The notes: generated by a model not told the origin, from the letters alone. Shown: positions 31,714 through 44,300, numbered from the stretch's first letter. The stretch is 64,000 nt of DNA from Sepiola atlantica (GCA_963556195.1 OY744525.1:21610186-21674185); one strand, 5' to 3'. Translations and numbers: made by a program.

Positions 31714-34700
31714 AGGAAAACAGAGAGGAAACAGGGAGGGGAAGAAAGAAAAAAACAGGGGGGGGGGAGAAAGAAAGAAACAGGGTGGGGGAAGAAAGAA
31801 AGAAACAGGGGGGGGGAAGAAAGAAAGAAACAGGGGGGGGGAAGAAAGAAAGAAACAGGGTGGGGGGAGAAAGAAAGAAACAGGGTGGGGGGGAGAAAGA
31901 AAGAAACAGGGTGGGGGGGGGGGAGAAAGAAAGAAACGGGGGGGGAGAAGGAAAGAACCGGGGGGGGGAATAAGAAAGAAACGGGGGGGGGGAATAAGAA
32001 AGAAACGGGGGGGGGGGAATAAGAAAGAAACGGGGGGGGGGGGAATAAGAAAGAAACGGGGGGGGGAATAAGAAAGAAACGGGGGGGGAGAAAGAAACGG
32101 GGGGGGAGAAAGAAACGGGGGGGGGGAGAAAGAAACGGGGGGGGGAGAAAGAAAGAAACGGGGGGGGGAGAAAGAAAGAAACGGGGGGGGGGAGAAAGAA
32201 AGAAACGGGGGGGGGGAGAAAGAAAGAAACGGGGGGGGAGAAAGAAAGAAACGGGGGGGGAGAAAGAAAGAAAAAGGGAGGGGGGGGGGAGAAAGAAAGA
32301 AAAAGGGAGGGGGGGGGGAGAAAGAAAGAAAAAGGGAGGGGGGAGAAAGAAAAAGGGAGGGGGGAGAAAGAAAAAGGGAGGGGGGAGAAAGAAACAAGGG
32401 TGGAAGAAAGAAACGAGGGGGGGGAAGAAAGAAACAGGGGGGGGAAGAAAGAAAGAAACAGGGTGGGGGGAGAAAGAAAGAAACAGGGTGGGGGGGAGAA
32501 AGAAAGAAACAGGGTGGGGGGGAGAAAGAAAGAAACAGGGGGGGGGGGGAGAAAGAAAGAACCGGGGGGGGGGGAGAAAGAAAGAAACGGGGGGGGGGAG
32601 AAAGAAAGAAACGGGGGGGGGGAGAAAGAAAGAAACGGGGGGGGGGGGAGAAAGAAAGAAACGGGGGGGTGAAAGAAACAGGGGGGGAGAAAGAAACAGG
32701 GGGGGAGAAAGAAACAGGGGGGGAGAAAGAAACAGGGGGGGAGAAAGAAACAGGGGGGGGAGAAAGAAACAGGGGGGGGAGAAAGAAACAGGGGGGGGAG
32801 AAAGAAACAGGGGGGGGGGAGAAACAGGGGGGGAGAAAGAAACAGGGGGGGGAGAAAGAAACAGGGGGGGGAGAAAGAAACAGGGGGGGAGAAAGAAACA
32901 GGGGGGAGAAAGAAACAGGGGGGGAGAAAGAAACAGGGGGGGAGAAAGAAACAGGGAGGGGGAGAAAGAAACAGGGAAGGGGGTGAAAGAAACAGGGAAG
33001 GGGGTGAAAGAAACAGGGAGGGGGGTGAAAGAAACAGGGAGGGGGGAGAAAGAAAAAGGGAGGGGGGAGAAAGAAAAAGGGAGGGGGGAGAAAGAAACAA
33101 GGGTGGAAGAAAGAAACGAGGGGGGGGAAGAAAGAAACAAGGGGAAGGAAACAAGGGGGGGGGGAGAAAAACAAGGGGGGGGGAAGTAAGAAACAAGGGG
33201 AGGAAAGTAAGAAACAAGGGGGGGGAAGAAACAAGGGAAGGGAAGAAAGAAACAAGGGGGGGAAAAGAGAAAGAAATGGGGGAATAGAGAAAGAAATGGG
33301 GGAATAGAGAAAGAAATGGGGGAATAGAGAAAGAAATGGGGGAATAGAGAAAGAAATGGGGGAATAGAGAAAGAAATGGGGGAATAGAGAAAGAAATGGG
33401 GGAATAGAGAAAGAAATGGGGGAATAGAGAAAGAAATGGGGGAATAGAGAAAGAAATGGGGGAATAGAGAAAGAAATGGGGGAATAGAGAAAGAAATGGG
33501 GGAATAGAGAAAGAAATGGGGGAATAGAGAAAGAAATGGGGGAATAGAGAAAGAAAGGGGGGAATAGAGAAAGAAAGGGGGGAATAGATAAAGTAAGGGG
33601 GGAATAGATAAAGAAAGGGGGGAATAGAGAAAGAAAGTGGGGAATAGAGAAAGAAAGTGGGGAATAGAGAAAGAAATGGGGGAATAGAGAAAGAAATGGG
33701 GGAATAGAGAAAGAATGGGGGAATAGAGAAAGAAAGGGGGAATAGAGAAAGAAAGGGGGAATAGAGAAAGAAAGGGGGAATAGAGAAAGAAAGGGGGAAT
33801 AGAGAAAGAAAGGCGGGAATAGAGAAAGAAAGGCGGGAATAGAGAAAGAAAGGGGGGAATAGAGAAAGCAAGGGGGGAATAGAGAAAGAAAGGGGGAATA
33901 GAGAAAGAAAGGGGGAATAGAGAAAGAAAGGGGAATAGAGAAAGAAAGGGGGAATAGAGAAAGAAAGGGGAGGGGAATAGAGAAAGAAATGGGGGAATAG
34001 AGAAAGAAATGGGGGAATAGAGAAAGAAAGGGGGGAATAGAGAAAGAAAGGGGGGAATAGAGAAAGAAAGGGGGGAATAGAGAAAGAAAGGGGGGGATAG
34101 AGAAAGAAAGGGGGAGATAGAGAAAGAAAGGGGGGAATAGAGAAAGAAAGGGGGGAATAGAGAAAGAAAGGGGGAATAGAGAAAGAAAGGGGGAATAGAG
34201 AAAGAAAGGGGGAATAGAGAAAGAAAGGGGAATAGAGAAAGAAAGGGGGAATAGAGAAAGAAAGGGGAGGGGAATAGAGAAAGAAATGGGGGAATAGAGA
34301 ACGAAAGGGGGGAATAGAGAAAGAAAGGGGGGAATAGAGAAAGAAAGGGGGGATAGAGAAAGAAAGGAGGGAATAGAGAAAGAAAGGAGGGAATAGAGAA
34401 AGAAAGGAGGGAATAGAGAAAGAAAGGAGGGAATAGAGAAAGAAAGGAGGGAATAGAGAGAGAAAGGGGGGAATAGAGAAAGAAAGTGGGGAATAGAGAA
34501 AGAAAGTGGGGAATAGAGAAAGAAAGGGGGAATAGAGAAAGAAAGGGGGAATAGAGAAAGAAAGGGGGAATAGAGAAAGAAAGGGGGAATAGAGAAAGAA
34601 GGGGGGGGAATAGAGAAAGAAGGGGGGGGAATAGAGAAAGAAGGGGGGGGGAATAGAGAAAGAAGGGGGGGGAATAGAGAAAGAAGGGGGGAATAGAGAA

Positions 34701-37100
34701 AGAAAGGGGAGGGGAATAGAGAAAGAAAGTGGAGGGGAATAGAGAAAGAAAGGGGGAGGGGAATAGAGAAAGAAAGGGGGAGGGGAATAGACAAAGAAAG
34801 GGGGAGGGGAATAGACAAAGAAAGGGGGAGGGGAATAGACAAAGAAAGGGGGAGGGGAATAGACAAAGAAAGGGAAAGGGGAATAGACAAAGAAAGGGAA
34901 AGGGGAATAGAGAAAGAAAAGGGGGGAATAGAGAAAGAAAAGGGGGGAATAGAGAAAGAAAAGGGGGGGGGAATAGTGAAAGAAAGGGGGGAATAGTGAA
35001 AGAAAGGGGGGGAATAGTGAAAGAAAGGGGGGGAATAGTGAAAGAAAGGGGGGGGAATAGTGAAAGAAAGGGGGGGAATAGTGAAAGAAAGTGGGAGAAT
35101 AGTGAAAGAAAGGGGGGGAATAGTGAAAGAAAGGGGGGGAATAGTGAAAGAAAGGGGGAGATAGAGACAGAAAGGAGGGGGCGAATAGAGACAGAAAAGA
35201 AGGGGGAGGAATAGAGACAGAAAGGAGGGGGGAGGAATAGAGACAGAAAGGAGGGGGGAGGAATAGAGACAGAAAGGAGGGGGGAGGAATAGAGACAGAA
35301 AGGAGGGGGGAGGAATAGAGACAGAAAGGAGGGGGGAGGAATAGAGACAGAAAGGAGGGGGGAGGAATAGAGACAGAAAGGAGGGGGGAGGAATAGAGAC
35401 AGAAAGGAGGGGGGAGGAATAGAGACAGAAAGGAGGGGGGAGGAATAGAGACAGAAAGGAGGGGGAGGAATAGAGTCAGAAAGGAGGGGGGAGGAATAGA
35501 GACAGAAAGGAGGGGGGAGGAATAGAGACAGAAAGGAGGGGGGAGGAATAGAGACAGAAAGGAGGGGGGAGGAATAGAGACAGAAAGGAGGGGGGAGGAA
35601 TAGAGACAGAAAGGAGGGGGGAGGAATAGAGACAGAAAGGAGGGGGGAGGAATAGAGACAGAAAGGAGGGGGGAGGAATAGAGACAGAAAGGAGGGGGGA
35701 GGAATAGAGACAGAAAGGAGGGGGGAGGAATAGAGACAGAAAGGAGGGGGGAGGAATAGAGACAGAAAGGAGGGGGGAGGAATAGAGACAGAAAGGAGGG
35801 GGAGGAATAGAGACAGAAATGAGGGGGGAGGAATAGAGACAGAAATGAGGGGGGAGGAATAGAGACAGAAAGGAGGGGGGAGGAATAGAGACAGAAAGGA
35901 GGGGGGAGGAATAGAGACAGAAAGGAGGAGGGAGGAATAGAGACAGAAAGGAGGGGGGTGAATAGAGACAGAAAGGAGGGGGGTGAATAGAGACAGAAAG
36001 GAGGGGGGAATAGAGACAGAAAGGAGGGGGGAATAGAGACAGAAAGGAGGGGGAGAGGAATAGAGACAGAAAGGAGGGGGAGAGGAATAGAGACAGAAAC
36101 GAGGGGGAGAGGAATAGAGACAGAAACGAGGGGGAGAGGAATAGAGACAGAAACGAGGGGGAGAGGAATAGAGACAGAAACGAGGGGGAGAGGAATAGAG
36201 ACAGAAACGAGGGGGAGAGGAATAGAGACAGAAACGAGGGGGAGAGGAATAGAGACAGAAACGAGGGGGAGAGGAATAGAGACAGAAACGAGGGGGAGAG
36301 GAATAGAGACAGAAACGAGGGGGAGAGGAATAGAGACAGAAACGAGGGGGAGAGGAATAGAGACAGAAACGAGGGGGAGAGGAATAGAGACAGAAACGAG
36401 GGGGAGAGGAATAGAGACAGAAACGAGGGGGAGAGGAATAGAGACAGAAACGAGGGGGAGAGGAATAGAGACAGAAACGAGGGGGAGAGGAATAGAGACA
36501 GAAACGAGGGGGAGAGGAATAGAGACAGAAACGAGGGGGAGAGGAATAGAGACAGAAACGAGGGGGAGAGGAATAGAGACAGAAACGAGGGGGAGAGGAA
36601 TAGAGACAGAAACGAGGGGGAGAGGAATAGAGACAGAAACGAGGGGGCGAATAGAGACAGAAACGAGGGGGGAAATAGAGACAGAAAGGAGGGGGCGAAT
36701 AGAGACAGAAAGGAGGGGGGATAGAGACAGAAAAGAGGGGGGATAGAGACAGAAAAGAGGGGGGATAGAGACAGAAAAGAGGGGGGATAGAGACAGAAAA
36801 GAGGGGGGTAGAGACAGAAAAGAGGGGGGATAGAGACAGAAAGGAGGGGGGATAGAGACAGAAAGGAGGGGGATAGAGACAGAAAGGAGGAGGGATAGAG
36901 ACAGAAAGGAAATAGAGACAGAAAGGAAATAGAGACAGAAAGGAAATAGAGACAGAAAGAAAATGGGGGAGAAAGTAAATAGGGGAGAAAGAAAATAGGG
37001 GAGAAAGAAAATAGGGGAGAAAGAAAATAGGGGAGAAAGAAAATAGGGGAGAAAGTAAATAGTAAAGTAAAAGAGAAAAAGAGAACAAAGAAGAGCAAAA
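31714..37100. repeat. 5.4-kb purine-rich tandem array
   Basis: The plus strand is almost all A and G, in degenerate tandem units that change along the array. At 31740-33230 units of 18-30 bp combine GAAAGAAA(C) with G runs of up to 12. At 33240-35150 units are about 20-24 bp with GGAATAGAGAAAGAAA and G runs. At 35160-36000 there are 27-bp units ending GGAGGGGGGAG. At 36040-36640 there are near-identical 27-bp units GGAATAGAGACAGAAACGAG plus GGGGAGA. At 36700-37050 units become shorter and more A-rich. The minus strand is therefore pyrimidine-rich with almost no stops and gives frames of 1840, 1061, 720 and 540 codons made of FLSLFPP-type repeats. These are not proteins. Confidence 0.97.
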
Positions 37101-37645
37101 ATTTAAAAAAAAATTAAAAAATAATAATATAAATGTGATTTGTCTATTTTCTATCCGGGGATGCAATTAAAACAAAACTCAAAAACAAACATCCAACAAC
37201 TTTTCCCAAGTTGTTTCAATAAATCCAAGTGTTATGTGTTTTATTTCATTAGTTTTTCTTTTTTTTTTTAATAACATTATGTCGACTGTATTCGTGACAG
37301 ACACCTAGAAACAGCAAAAGCAATGTCTTACTTTATTCTATTGATAAATTGAAAATTACAAGTATTAAAAAAAAGACTAAAAATAGTAATATGGCTTCAG
37401 GGCTGGGAGCAGGGATACAAAGGGAGGGGGGGCCTCATTCATCCCCGGCAAAGCTAGTGGGCCATCTCACTAACGATGACTTTATATTAAAAATATTCAC
37501 AAAATACCCGGATGCTTTTTTTATTCTCTACTCTTGATTATATATTTTGGGTGATATAAGTATTTTGCAAACACTACGTTCCTATAAATGTTCAAAGCAT
37601 GTTTGACAGACAAAAAAAATGAAAAGAAAAGAAAAACTTTGCCCA
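37101..37645. other. Non-coding flank of the array
   Basis: Contains a GC-richer block (37380-37470) related to dispersed repeat C and A/T runs. No gene is seen. Confidence 0.4.
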
Positions 37646-38077
37646 TTATGACCATCCAGCCACAAGTATTTTGATGGAAATGACTAAAACTATCCAAACT
37701 GATGGCAAGTAGCCTAATATTATTAAGGTGGCGGCTTCCCAACCCTTGGACATTGTTCGCACAGAATCACTCTCTTCATTCTCCTCTTTTCTTTTATCTT
37801 TGCTGCCCCCCCCCTCCGGCTGATCAATGTGCATCTCCTCCACGACTGACATTAAACCATTTATAAACCAAACACCATTATCTCCACTGTCCTCTGGGAC
37901 ACCAACATCAATTTTAATCCTAACCTTTGATTGTTCTAATATATAAAAGTAATTTTGTCCCTGGCCATTTATTTGCCTATTTCTAACATTGCAAAGTAAA
38001 AACAGAAAACAGACGAGCGAGAGAGAATAAAAGGAAAACAGAATCCGCAAATAATTATTTGGTTGAAATTTCTTCAC
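37646..38077 (-). CDS. Hypothetical small membrane protein or exon
   Basis: A 143-codon minus-strand frame. It starts with a positively charged stretch (MKKFQPNN) and a hydrophobic segment around residues 14-30 (FSFYSLSLVCFLFLLC), which looks like a signal peptide or anchor. An acidic and polar middle follows (VGVPEDSGDNGVWF, then a KDKRKEENEESDS cluster near residues 95-108). A second hydrophobic segment lies near 116-140 (LIILGYLPSVWIVLVISI). The middle has mixed, protein-like composition rather than repeat composition. I do not recognise the family. It could be a complete small protein, an exon of a larger gene, or chance. No splice or promoter evidence can be judged. Confidence 0.3.
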   Translation of the reverse strand: MKKFQPNNYLRILFSFYSLSLVCFLFLLCNVRNRQINGQGQNYFYILEQSKVRIKIDVGVPEDSGDNGVWFINGLMSVVEEMHIDQPEGGGSKDKRKEENEESDSVRTMSKGWEAATLIILGYLPSVWIVLVISIKILVAGWS

Positions 38078-38340
38078 GGCATCTAATTAGATACAAAGTA
38101 AATCATTCCAACCAAAACAAAAATAAATACAATACCTTAACCAAGAAAAATTAGACCTCCTTTGAATCATTTTTGGATAAAACACTTTCAAGTTATGAAT
38201 TGGTTGCGGAAAAATATTTATTTTCAACTTAATTTAAAAATCAACTTTAACTACTTTAAATAAGGACTATTTAGAAATATATGGCTGTATAAAAAAAGGG
38301 AAGTTTTTAATGTGTATCTATTCAATCTGCATGTTTAGTG

Positions 38341-39440
38341 GCGAAATGCTATTTCAAACTGAAGTGCCACAGACAAACCGACCGATAAACAGACAGAAAC
38401 TTATATAAATTCATGAAAACATCTTAAAATGAAGTGGTGTCACAGACCAACAGACCGATAAACAGACAGAATCTTATATAAATTCATGAAAACATCTTAA
38501 AATGCTATTTCAAACTGAAGTGCCACAGACAAACCGACTGATAAACAGACAGAAACTTATATAAATTCATGAAAACATCTTAAAATGAAGTGGTGTCACA
38601 GACCAACAGACCGATAAACAGACAGAATCTTATATAAATTAATGAAAACATCTTAAAATGAAGTGGTGTCACAGACCAACAAACCGATAAACAGACAGAA
38701 TCTTATATAAATTAATGAAAACAACTTAAAATGAAGTGTCACAGACCAACAGACCGATAAACAGACAGAATCTTATATAAATTCATGAAAACAACTTAAA
38801 ATGAAGTGTCACAGACCAACAGACCGATAAACAGACAGAATCTTATAAAAATTCATGAAAACATCTTACAATACTATTTCAAACTAAAGTGTCACAGACC
38901 AACAGACCGATAAACAGACAGAATCTTATAAAAATTCATGAAAACATCTTACAATGCTATTTCAAACTAAAGTGTCACAGACCAACAGACCGATAAACAG
39001 ACAGAATCTTATAAAAATTCATGAAAACATCTTACAATGCTATTTCAAACTAAAGTGTAATAGACCAATAGAACCTTATAGAAATTTATGAAACTATCCT
39101 TAAATGCTACTGGATATTGGAGTATCACAGATCGAACCTTATAGAGATTTATAGAACCATCAAAAAAATCCTATTCCAAACCGAAACGTCACAGACCAAC
39201 AGACTGATAAACAGACAATCTTCTACAGATTTATGGAAACACCTACAAATTATTTTTCCAACTGAAACGTCACAGACCAACAGACTGATGAACAGACAAT
39301 CTTATACAGATTTATGGAAACATCTACAAATTCCTTTTCCAATTGAAACGTCACAGACCAATAAACAGACAAAACATCATAGAGATTCAACGAACAATTT
39401 AAAAATGTTATTTCTAATTGAAGCATCACCGACAGACTAA
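38341..39440. repeat. 70-90-bp satellite with GATAAACAGACAG core
   Basis: About 13-15 tandem units. Short units are about 73 bp (TCACAGACCAACAGACCG, ATAAACAGACAGAATC, TTATATAAATT, ATGAAAACATCTT). Long units are about 83 bp and add GCTATTTCAAACT(A/G)AAGTG. The last units (39140-39440) are more diverged. The added block is the same word that heads the 37-bp satellite at 20480-21432, so the two arrays probably share ancestry. Frames on both strands here are by-products. Confidence 0.93.
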
Positions 39441-39969
39441 AATACATTTCAAATTTATGCATGGCTGAACACATTTAAAATAAAGCCATTTACTTATCTT
39501 GTTTAGAATCTACACTTTCTATCCTAAGTTTAATTTGAGACAAAAGAGTTCAGCCAATCAGACATTTTGAATGCTAACCTAAAAATTCTTGCTTTAATCA
39601 CTCAACCAAATCTACATCAAAAAGAATCTGTTTTCTAATATCAGATTTCATTCAACAAATATTATTTATCATTAAACAAGAATGGATATTCTCAAAATTT
39701 TGATGCGATAAAAATTATATTAGTGTGACAGACCAACGAAAATCCTATTTAAAACTGAAATGTTACAGAGCGGCCAAGACTAATTGAACATTGATCATAT
39801 ACAATGAATCATTTCCAACAGTTATTGCATTTCAGCATTAACTAACATGAAAAGGGTTGATGTGTCGTAAAACAGACAAACCTATTTGTAAAGTGTCAGG
39901 GTAAAGGGTGTAAAGTGTTCCGGTCTTGGATGACAAGTTGATACTGCTTTACAGAGGTTGGCTTATATT
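39441..39969. other. Non-coding DNA
   Basis: One stray satellite-like unit (about 39720-39770). No gene. Confidence 0.45.
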
Positions 39970-39974
39970 GAAGT

Positions 39975-40132
39975 TGTAGTGTTACTGCACTGACGATTCA
40001 CCGGTGAGGGGACGAGTTACGACCCCTGTCGATGACTCAGTTAGAATGTATTTTGACCGCCAATAAACCTTGTTACTTATCATATACGTCTCTCCGTCTT
40101 ACTACTTACTTAACCCAGCCGATAACCTTACA
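39975..40132 (+). repeat. 5' LTR, 158 bp
   Basis: Begins TGTAGTGTTACTGCACTGAC and ends AACCTTACA. It includes a CAATAAACC polyadenylation-like word. Directly after it comes TGGTGTCAGATAA, the likely primer-binding site. Confidence 0.95.
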
Positions 40133-40352
40133 TGGTGTCAGATAAAGGATACAATTTGTGGAGACCAAAAACAAAGTAAAAGATCGGATAACGTAGTAAG
40201 AAAAACAAAGGATTTCTAAGAGAAAGAAAATTCTACTATCGATAAACACTTACGGAAAACGGTCCCACAAACAAAACAAATAAAAGTAAGAAAAGAGAGA
40301 ACAATAAGTACAGAAATTTGTTTTTCTCATATATATCGTATACTTTTGAAAA

Positions 40353-41130
40353 ATGCCTCACACGGACATAAAGCAATATTCTGCTAATATACCACCCCCC
40401 GAACGAATGACTCTCGTTGGAAATGTTGCTAATAACTGGCGAAAATTTAAACGAAATTTTCACAATTATTCGATCGCTAGTAGATTGTCTAAAGAAGCAG
40501 ATACTTCATATCAGACATCGGTATTTTTAGCAACTATCGGGGAGGATAGTTACAATATATATGAAGGGTTGAAGTTTAACTCTAGACGGACCTAGAGAAG
40601 GTAATGAAGTTTGAGGATTTTTTCGTGGGCGAAACACACGAAGCTTACGAATCCTATACATTCCATCTTCGCAAGCAAAAAGTATCGGAAGGTATCGAGA
40701 CCTATATAGCTGCTCTTCGACAACTTGCAAAGAACTGCAATTTCGGACAGCTACAGGATAGGCTTATTCGAGACCAAGTCGTTGTCGGAGTTCGAAGCGA
40801 TACCGTCAGAGAAAAGTTACTGTCTGATAAACATCTTACTCTAGAAAGTGCCTACAAATAGGTAGAGCCTACGAAACTTCGAAACAACAGACGCAGACCA
40901 TTTCCTCCGGTGCCGATGCAGCAGATCCTCAAATCAACCGGGTTACGAAGCGAACCTACAAGACAAACTTCACCAAACAACCACATCCGAAATCGAAAAT
41001 GCCTAGCAAATGCACACGCTGCGGGAAATTTGCATTCCACAATAGAAATGACTGCCCAGTAAAAGATGCACGCTACAGAATTTGTTCGCAGAAACGGCAT
41101 TATGCAAAATTTTGCAGAACCGATAAGGCG
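40353..41130 (+). pseudogene. Ty3/gypsy gag, frameshifted
   Basis: The frame opens at 40353 (MPHTDIKQYS) in the capsid region with a WRKFKRNFHNY block. It shifts frame near 40593-40604, continues to a stop at 40859, and shifts again before the nucleocapsid. Two zinc-knuckle motifs follow: CTRCGKFAFHNRNDC and CSQKRHYAKFC, the second with its first cysteine replaced by arginine (RICSQ). Gag would coat the genomic RNA in the particle. This copy cannot make an intact protein. Confidence 0.9.
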
Positions 41131-42318
41131 AAGGTTAGAGAAATAAGAGAGGAAGAAGAAAATCATTTTTTAGGTTCTGTCACTCTCGAAAATATAGGTA
41201 CAATTACCACTGAGGATAATACAAATTGGCAGGCTAAAATTAAGGTCACCACTAAGACCTGTACCAAAATTATAAATTTTAGGCTGGATACAGGTGCAGG
41301 TGTGACCGTAATCCCGGACCGGTTCTTCAGGAAAAATTCCTCACTCATCCAACCCACAAACAAAAGACTGTACGGACCGGGTCATCATGAAATAAACCTC
41401 ATAGGATGTGTGAAGGCCCAACTGGCCACGGAAAAAGTAAGCTCGTAACAAGACCTTTATGTTATAGAGAGTCTGCAAGAACCTCTACTGGGAGGACCAG
41501 CAATCAAGGCCCTCAACCTGCTGAAAGCAGTTAATAGAGTGACAAGCGAAGGGCACCAGTATAAGAAAGAGTTCCCAGAACTGTTCACAGGCCTAGGGAA
41601 ACTGGAACATGTGTACCAGATACGTTTGGATGCAGGAGCTCAGCCCTTTTCCATTGCTACCCCTAGAAGATTGCCGTTGCCTATGAAACAGAAGGTTCAG
41701 GAAGAACTGAAACGTCTGGAGAACGAAGACATAATCCGTCCAGTCAAATCACCAACTGATTGGTGTGCCCCAATAGTCGCCGTCCAAAAAGCTAACAGTA
41801 AAGTTAGGTTATGCGTCGACTTTACCAAGCTAAATGAAAGCGTGAAACGGGAAAAATTTCCTTTACCCACCACAGACCAATTACTGGCCGAGCTCGATGG
41901 AGCCACAGTGTTTAGCAAGCTCGACTGCAACAACGGTTTCTACCAAATCGTCCTACATGAAAAATCGCAGGTCCTTACCACATTTTTAACACCTTATGGG
42001 AGGTACTGTTTCAAACGACTTCCATTCGGGATAAGTTCTGGGCCAGAAATCTTTCATAGGGAGATGACACACATTTTGTCCGGAATACCAGGAGTCATCT
42101 GTGATATAGATGACGTCCTAATAAGTGGAAGAAACCAGCAGGACTACGACCAGCGACTAAAAGCAGTACTGCAGAAAATGAAGGCTGCAGGAGCTACACT
42201 CAACGATAAATGTGTATTTTCTGTCAGAAACATAGTTTCTGGGTCACATTATATCAAAAGAGGGAATACAAATAGATCCCGAAAAAGTAGCAGCAATTAT
42301 GGACTTGCCCAGATCTGA
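41131..42318 (+). pseudogene. Ty3/gypsy protease and reverse transcriptase
   Basis: The same frame as the zinc knuckles runs into the aspartic protease (FRLDTGAGVTVIP near 41280). An in-frame TAA at 41446-41448 follows, after which the frame reopens into RT. RT motifs are clear: VRLCVDFTKLNE, FSKLDCNNGFYQI, LPFGISSGPEIFHREM and the catalytic box CDIDDVLISG near 42100. A frameshift near 42250 ends the frame. The protease cuts gag-pol and RT copies the RNA. Confidence 0.92.
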
Positions 42319-43166
42319 GAATGTGTCTGAATTACGACGCTTACTGGGCATGGCAAACCAGGTCGGAAAATTTGCTAGGAATCTAGCCGAAACCACCAAA
42401 CCACTCCGAGAGCTTCTTAAGAAAAGAGTCAGAATGGATCTGGGATGAGCCTCAGAAAGCAGTATTCCAGACCCCGAAGAAGCAACTGAGTTCTGCACCA
42501 GTACTGACTCATTACAATTCCAACAAGCCGACAAGGGTATCAGCAAATTCATCTAGCTATGGCCTAGGCGGTGTACTACTGCAGAAGCAAGAAAATGACT
42601 GGAGACCGGTATTTTATGCTTCACGATCTCTGACAAAAACAGAGCAGAGATATGCACAGATTGAGAAGGAGGCACTAGCAGTCACTTGGTGTTGTGAAAA
42701 ATTTGCGGACTACTTGGTCGGAATGCCAAAATTCACAGTCGAAACAGACCACAAACCACTGTTGAAGTCGAAGCGACTCGACGAATTGACTCCAAGAATT
42801 CAACGTTTCCGCATGAGGTTAATGAGATTCTCCTATGAGATCATATACACAGCGGGAAAAGACCTCACAACAGCAGACGCTTTGTCCCGAGCACCTGGGA
42901 GTAGTCCTGTTATACAGGATATCCAGCAGGAGACAGAGACCGACTCATTTATCCGCTCAGTCATAGGAAATATCTCGGCGAGCGATAAACGATTGGAGGA
43001 TATCCGACTAAAACAAAATACTGACCAGGTCTGCAGTCAGGTAATCAAATATTATGAGATGGACCACTGGCCCGAAAGAGCAAGGCGGGACCCTGAACTA
43101 AAACAGTACTGGTTTGTCAACCAGGACCTAACAGTTTACCAGGGACTTCTAATGTACCAGAGCTGA
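42319..43166 (+). pseudogene. Ty3/gypsy RT thumb and RNase H
   Basis: After the frameshift the RT connection region is readable in a different frame (RRLLGMANQVGKFARNL). RNase H begins near 42540. The first catalytic block reads VSANSSSYGLGGVLLQ, with asparagine where the family has aspartate. Next come EKEALAVTW, TDHKPLL near 42740, and the C-terminal DALSRAP. A TGA at 43164-43166 breaks the frame just before the integrase zinc domain. Confidence 0.88.
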
Positions 43167-43826
43167 CTTGTCATTCCTAATGTACTTCAAAAAGACATAC
43201 TAGAGCGTCTACATGAGGGACACCAAGGTATTGTCAAATGCCGAGCACTAGCTCGCGAAAGTGTATGGTGGCCTGGCCTCTCTAAACAAATTGCAGACAA
43301 AGTTGGAAAATGTGGTATCTGTGAAAAAGAACGAAAATATCCACCAGAACCACTACAACACACCAAATTACCTGCATATCCATGGCAGAAAATAGGAATG
43401 GATCTGTTCGAATTCATGGGACACCGATATCTTCTGATTGTCGATTATTTTTCCAGGTGGATTGAAATAGCCCATTTACGGACAACCACCTCAGCCAGCG
43501 TAATAGAGCATTGCAAATCAATATTCGCTAGGCATGGGATCCCAGAGACAACCATATCTGACAACGGTCCCCAATTCAGTTCTAGTGAATTCAGGAACTT
43601 TTCAAATGTTTTTGACTTCCTGCACCTCACAAGTAGCCCCCATCATCCGCAAGGAAATTGAGAAGCTGAACGTGCAGTCCAGACAATAAAAAACTTATTG
43701 AAGAAAGCAAGTGACCCATACATAGCACTGTTAAATTATCGCAGCACTCCTCTGCAACACGGCAAGAGTCCTGCAGAGCTGTTAATGAATAGAAAACTAA
43801 GAACACGGATCCCTACCATTCCTTAA
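43167..43826 (+). pseudogene. Ty3/gypsy integrase, with in-frame stop
   Basis: The zinc-binding N-terminus (H-x3-H, LHEGHQGIVKCRALA, then CGICEKE) is followed by the core. The first catalytic Asp is in GMDLFEFMG and the second in SDNGPQFSS. The glutamate block lies right after an in-frame TGA (43659-43661). The frame stops again near 43824. The remaining 3' part (43830-44310) is scrambled; a short basic tail frame at 44096-44317 (SGRHVRPPKT) is the C-terminus. Confidence 0.9.
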
Positions 43827-44300
43827 AGAAATTCATTTGATCAGCAAAACATCGAGGAACATAGAAGGGCAGATACCCGGCTCAAAGCCAGACAAAAGCA
43901 AAACTATGACAAACGTCATCGGGCTAAAGATCGTCCTGCCTTTGAAAAAGTACAACCAGTCTGGGTCAAGATACCTAAGACCAGTACAGCTGTAGTAAGT
44001 AAAACCCTGTCACCAAGGTCAGTCCTAGTTAAGACAGATTCAGGACTACGCTGATGCAACAAAAGTAATCTGCGCCTAAGGAACGGAGAAACCAGGTGGC
44101 TACCCCACAGGAAGCAAACACCTTACCACGTTCCCCTCGATATGGATATATGTATAGCTGTGATGATGACTCAACAGATCTTCTCAGTAACCAAAGAAAC
44201 ATCCCACTAGAGAGTTCCAGAGGTCCTGACCAAGGGAAACATACAAAAAGCGGTCGACACGTTCGACCACCTAAGACTGTCCTTGTAAAGAACTTTACAA

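Noticed and set aside
31702..33189. Plus-strand frames rich in G, E, R and K in the purine array
   Set aside because: Pure products of GAAAGAAACGGGGG repeats with no biological composition.
38341..39440. CRISPR-like array of direct repeats
   Set aside because: Units are contiguous with no unique spacers, and the genome is eukaryotic; it is a satellite.
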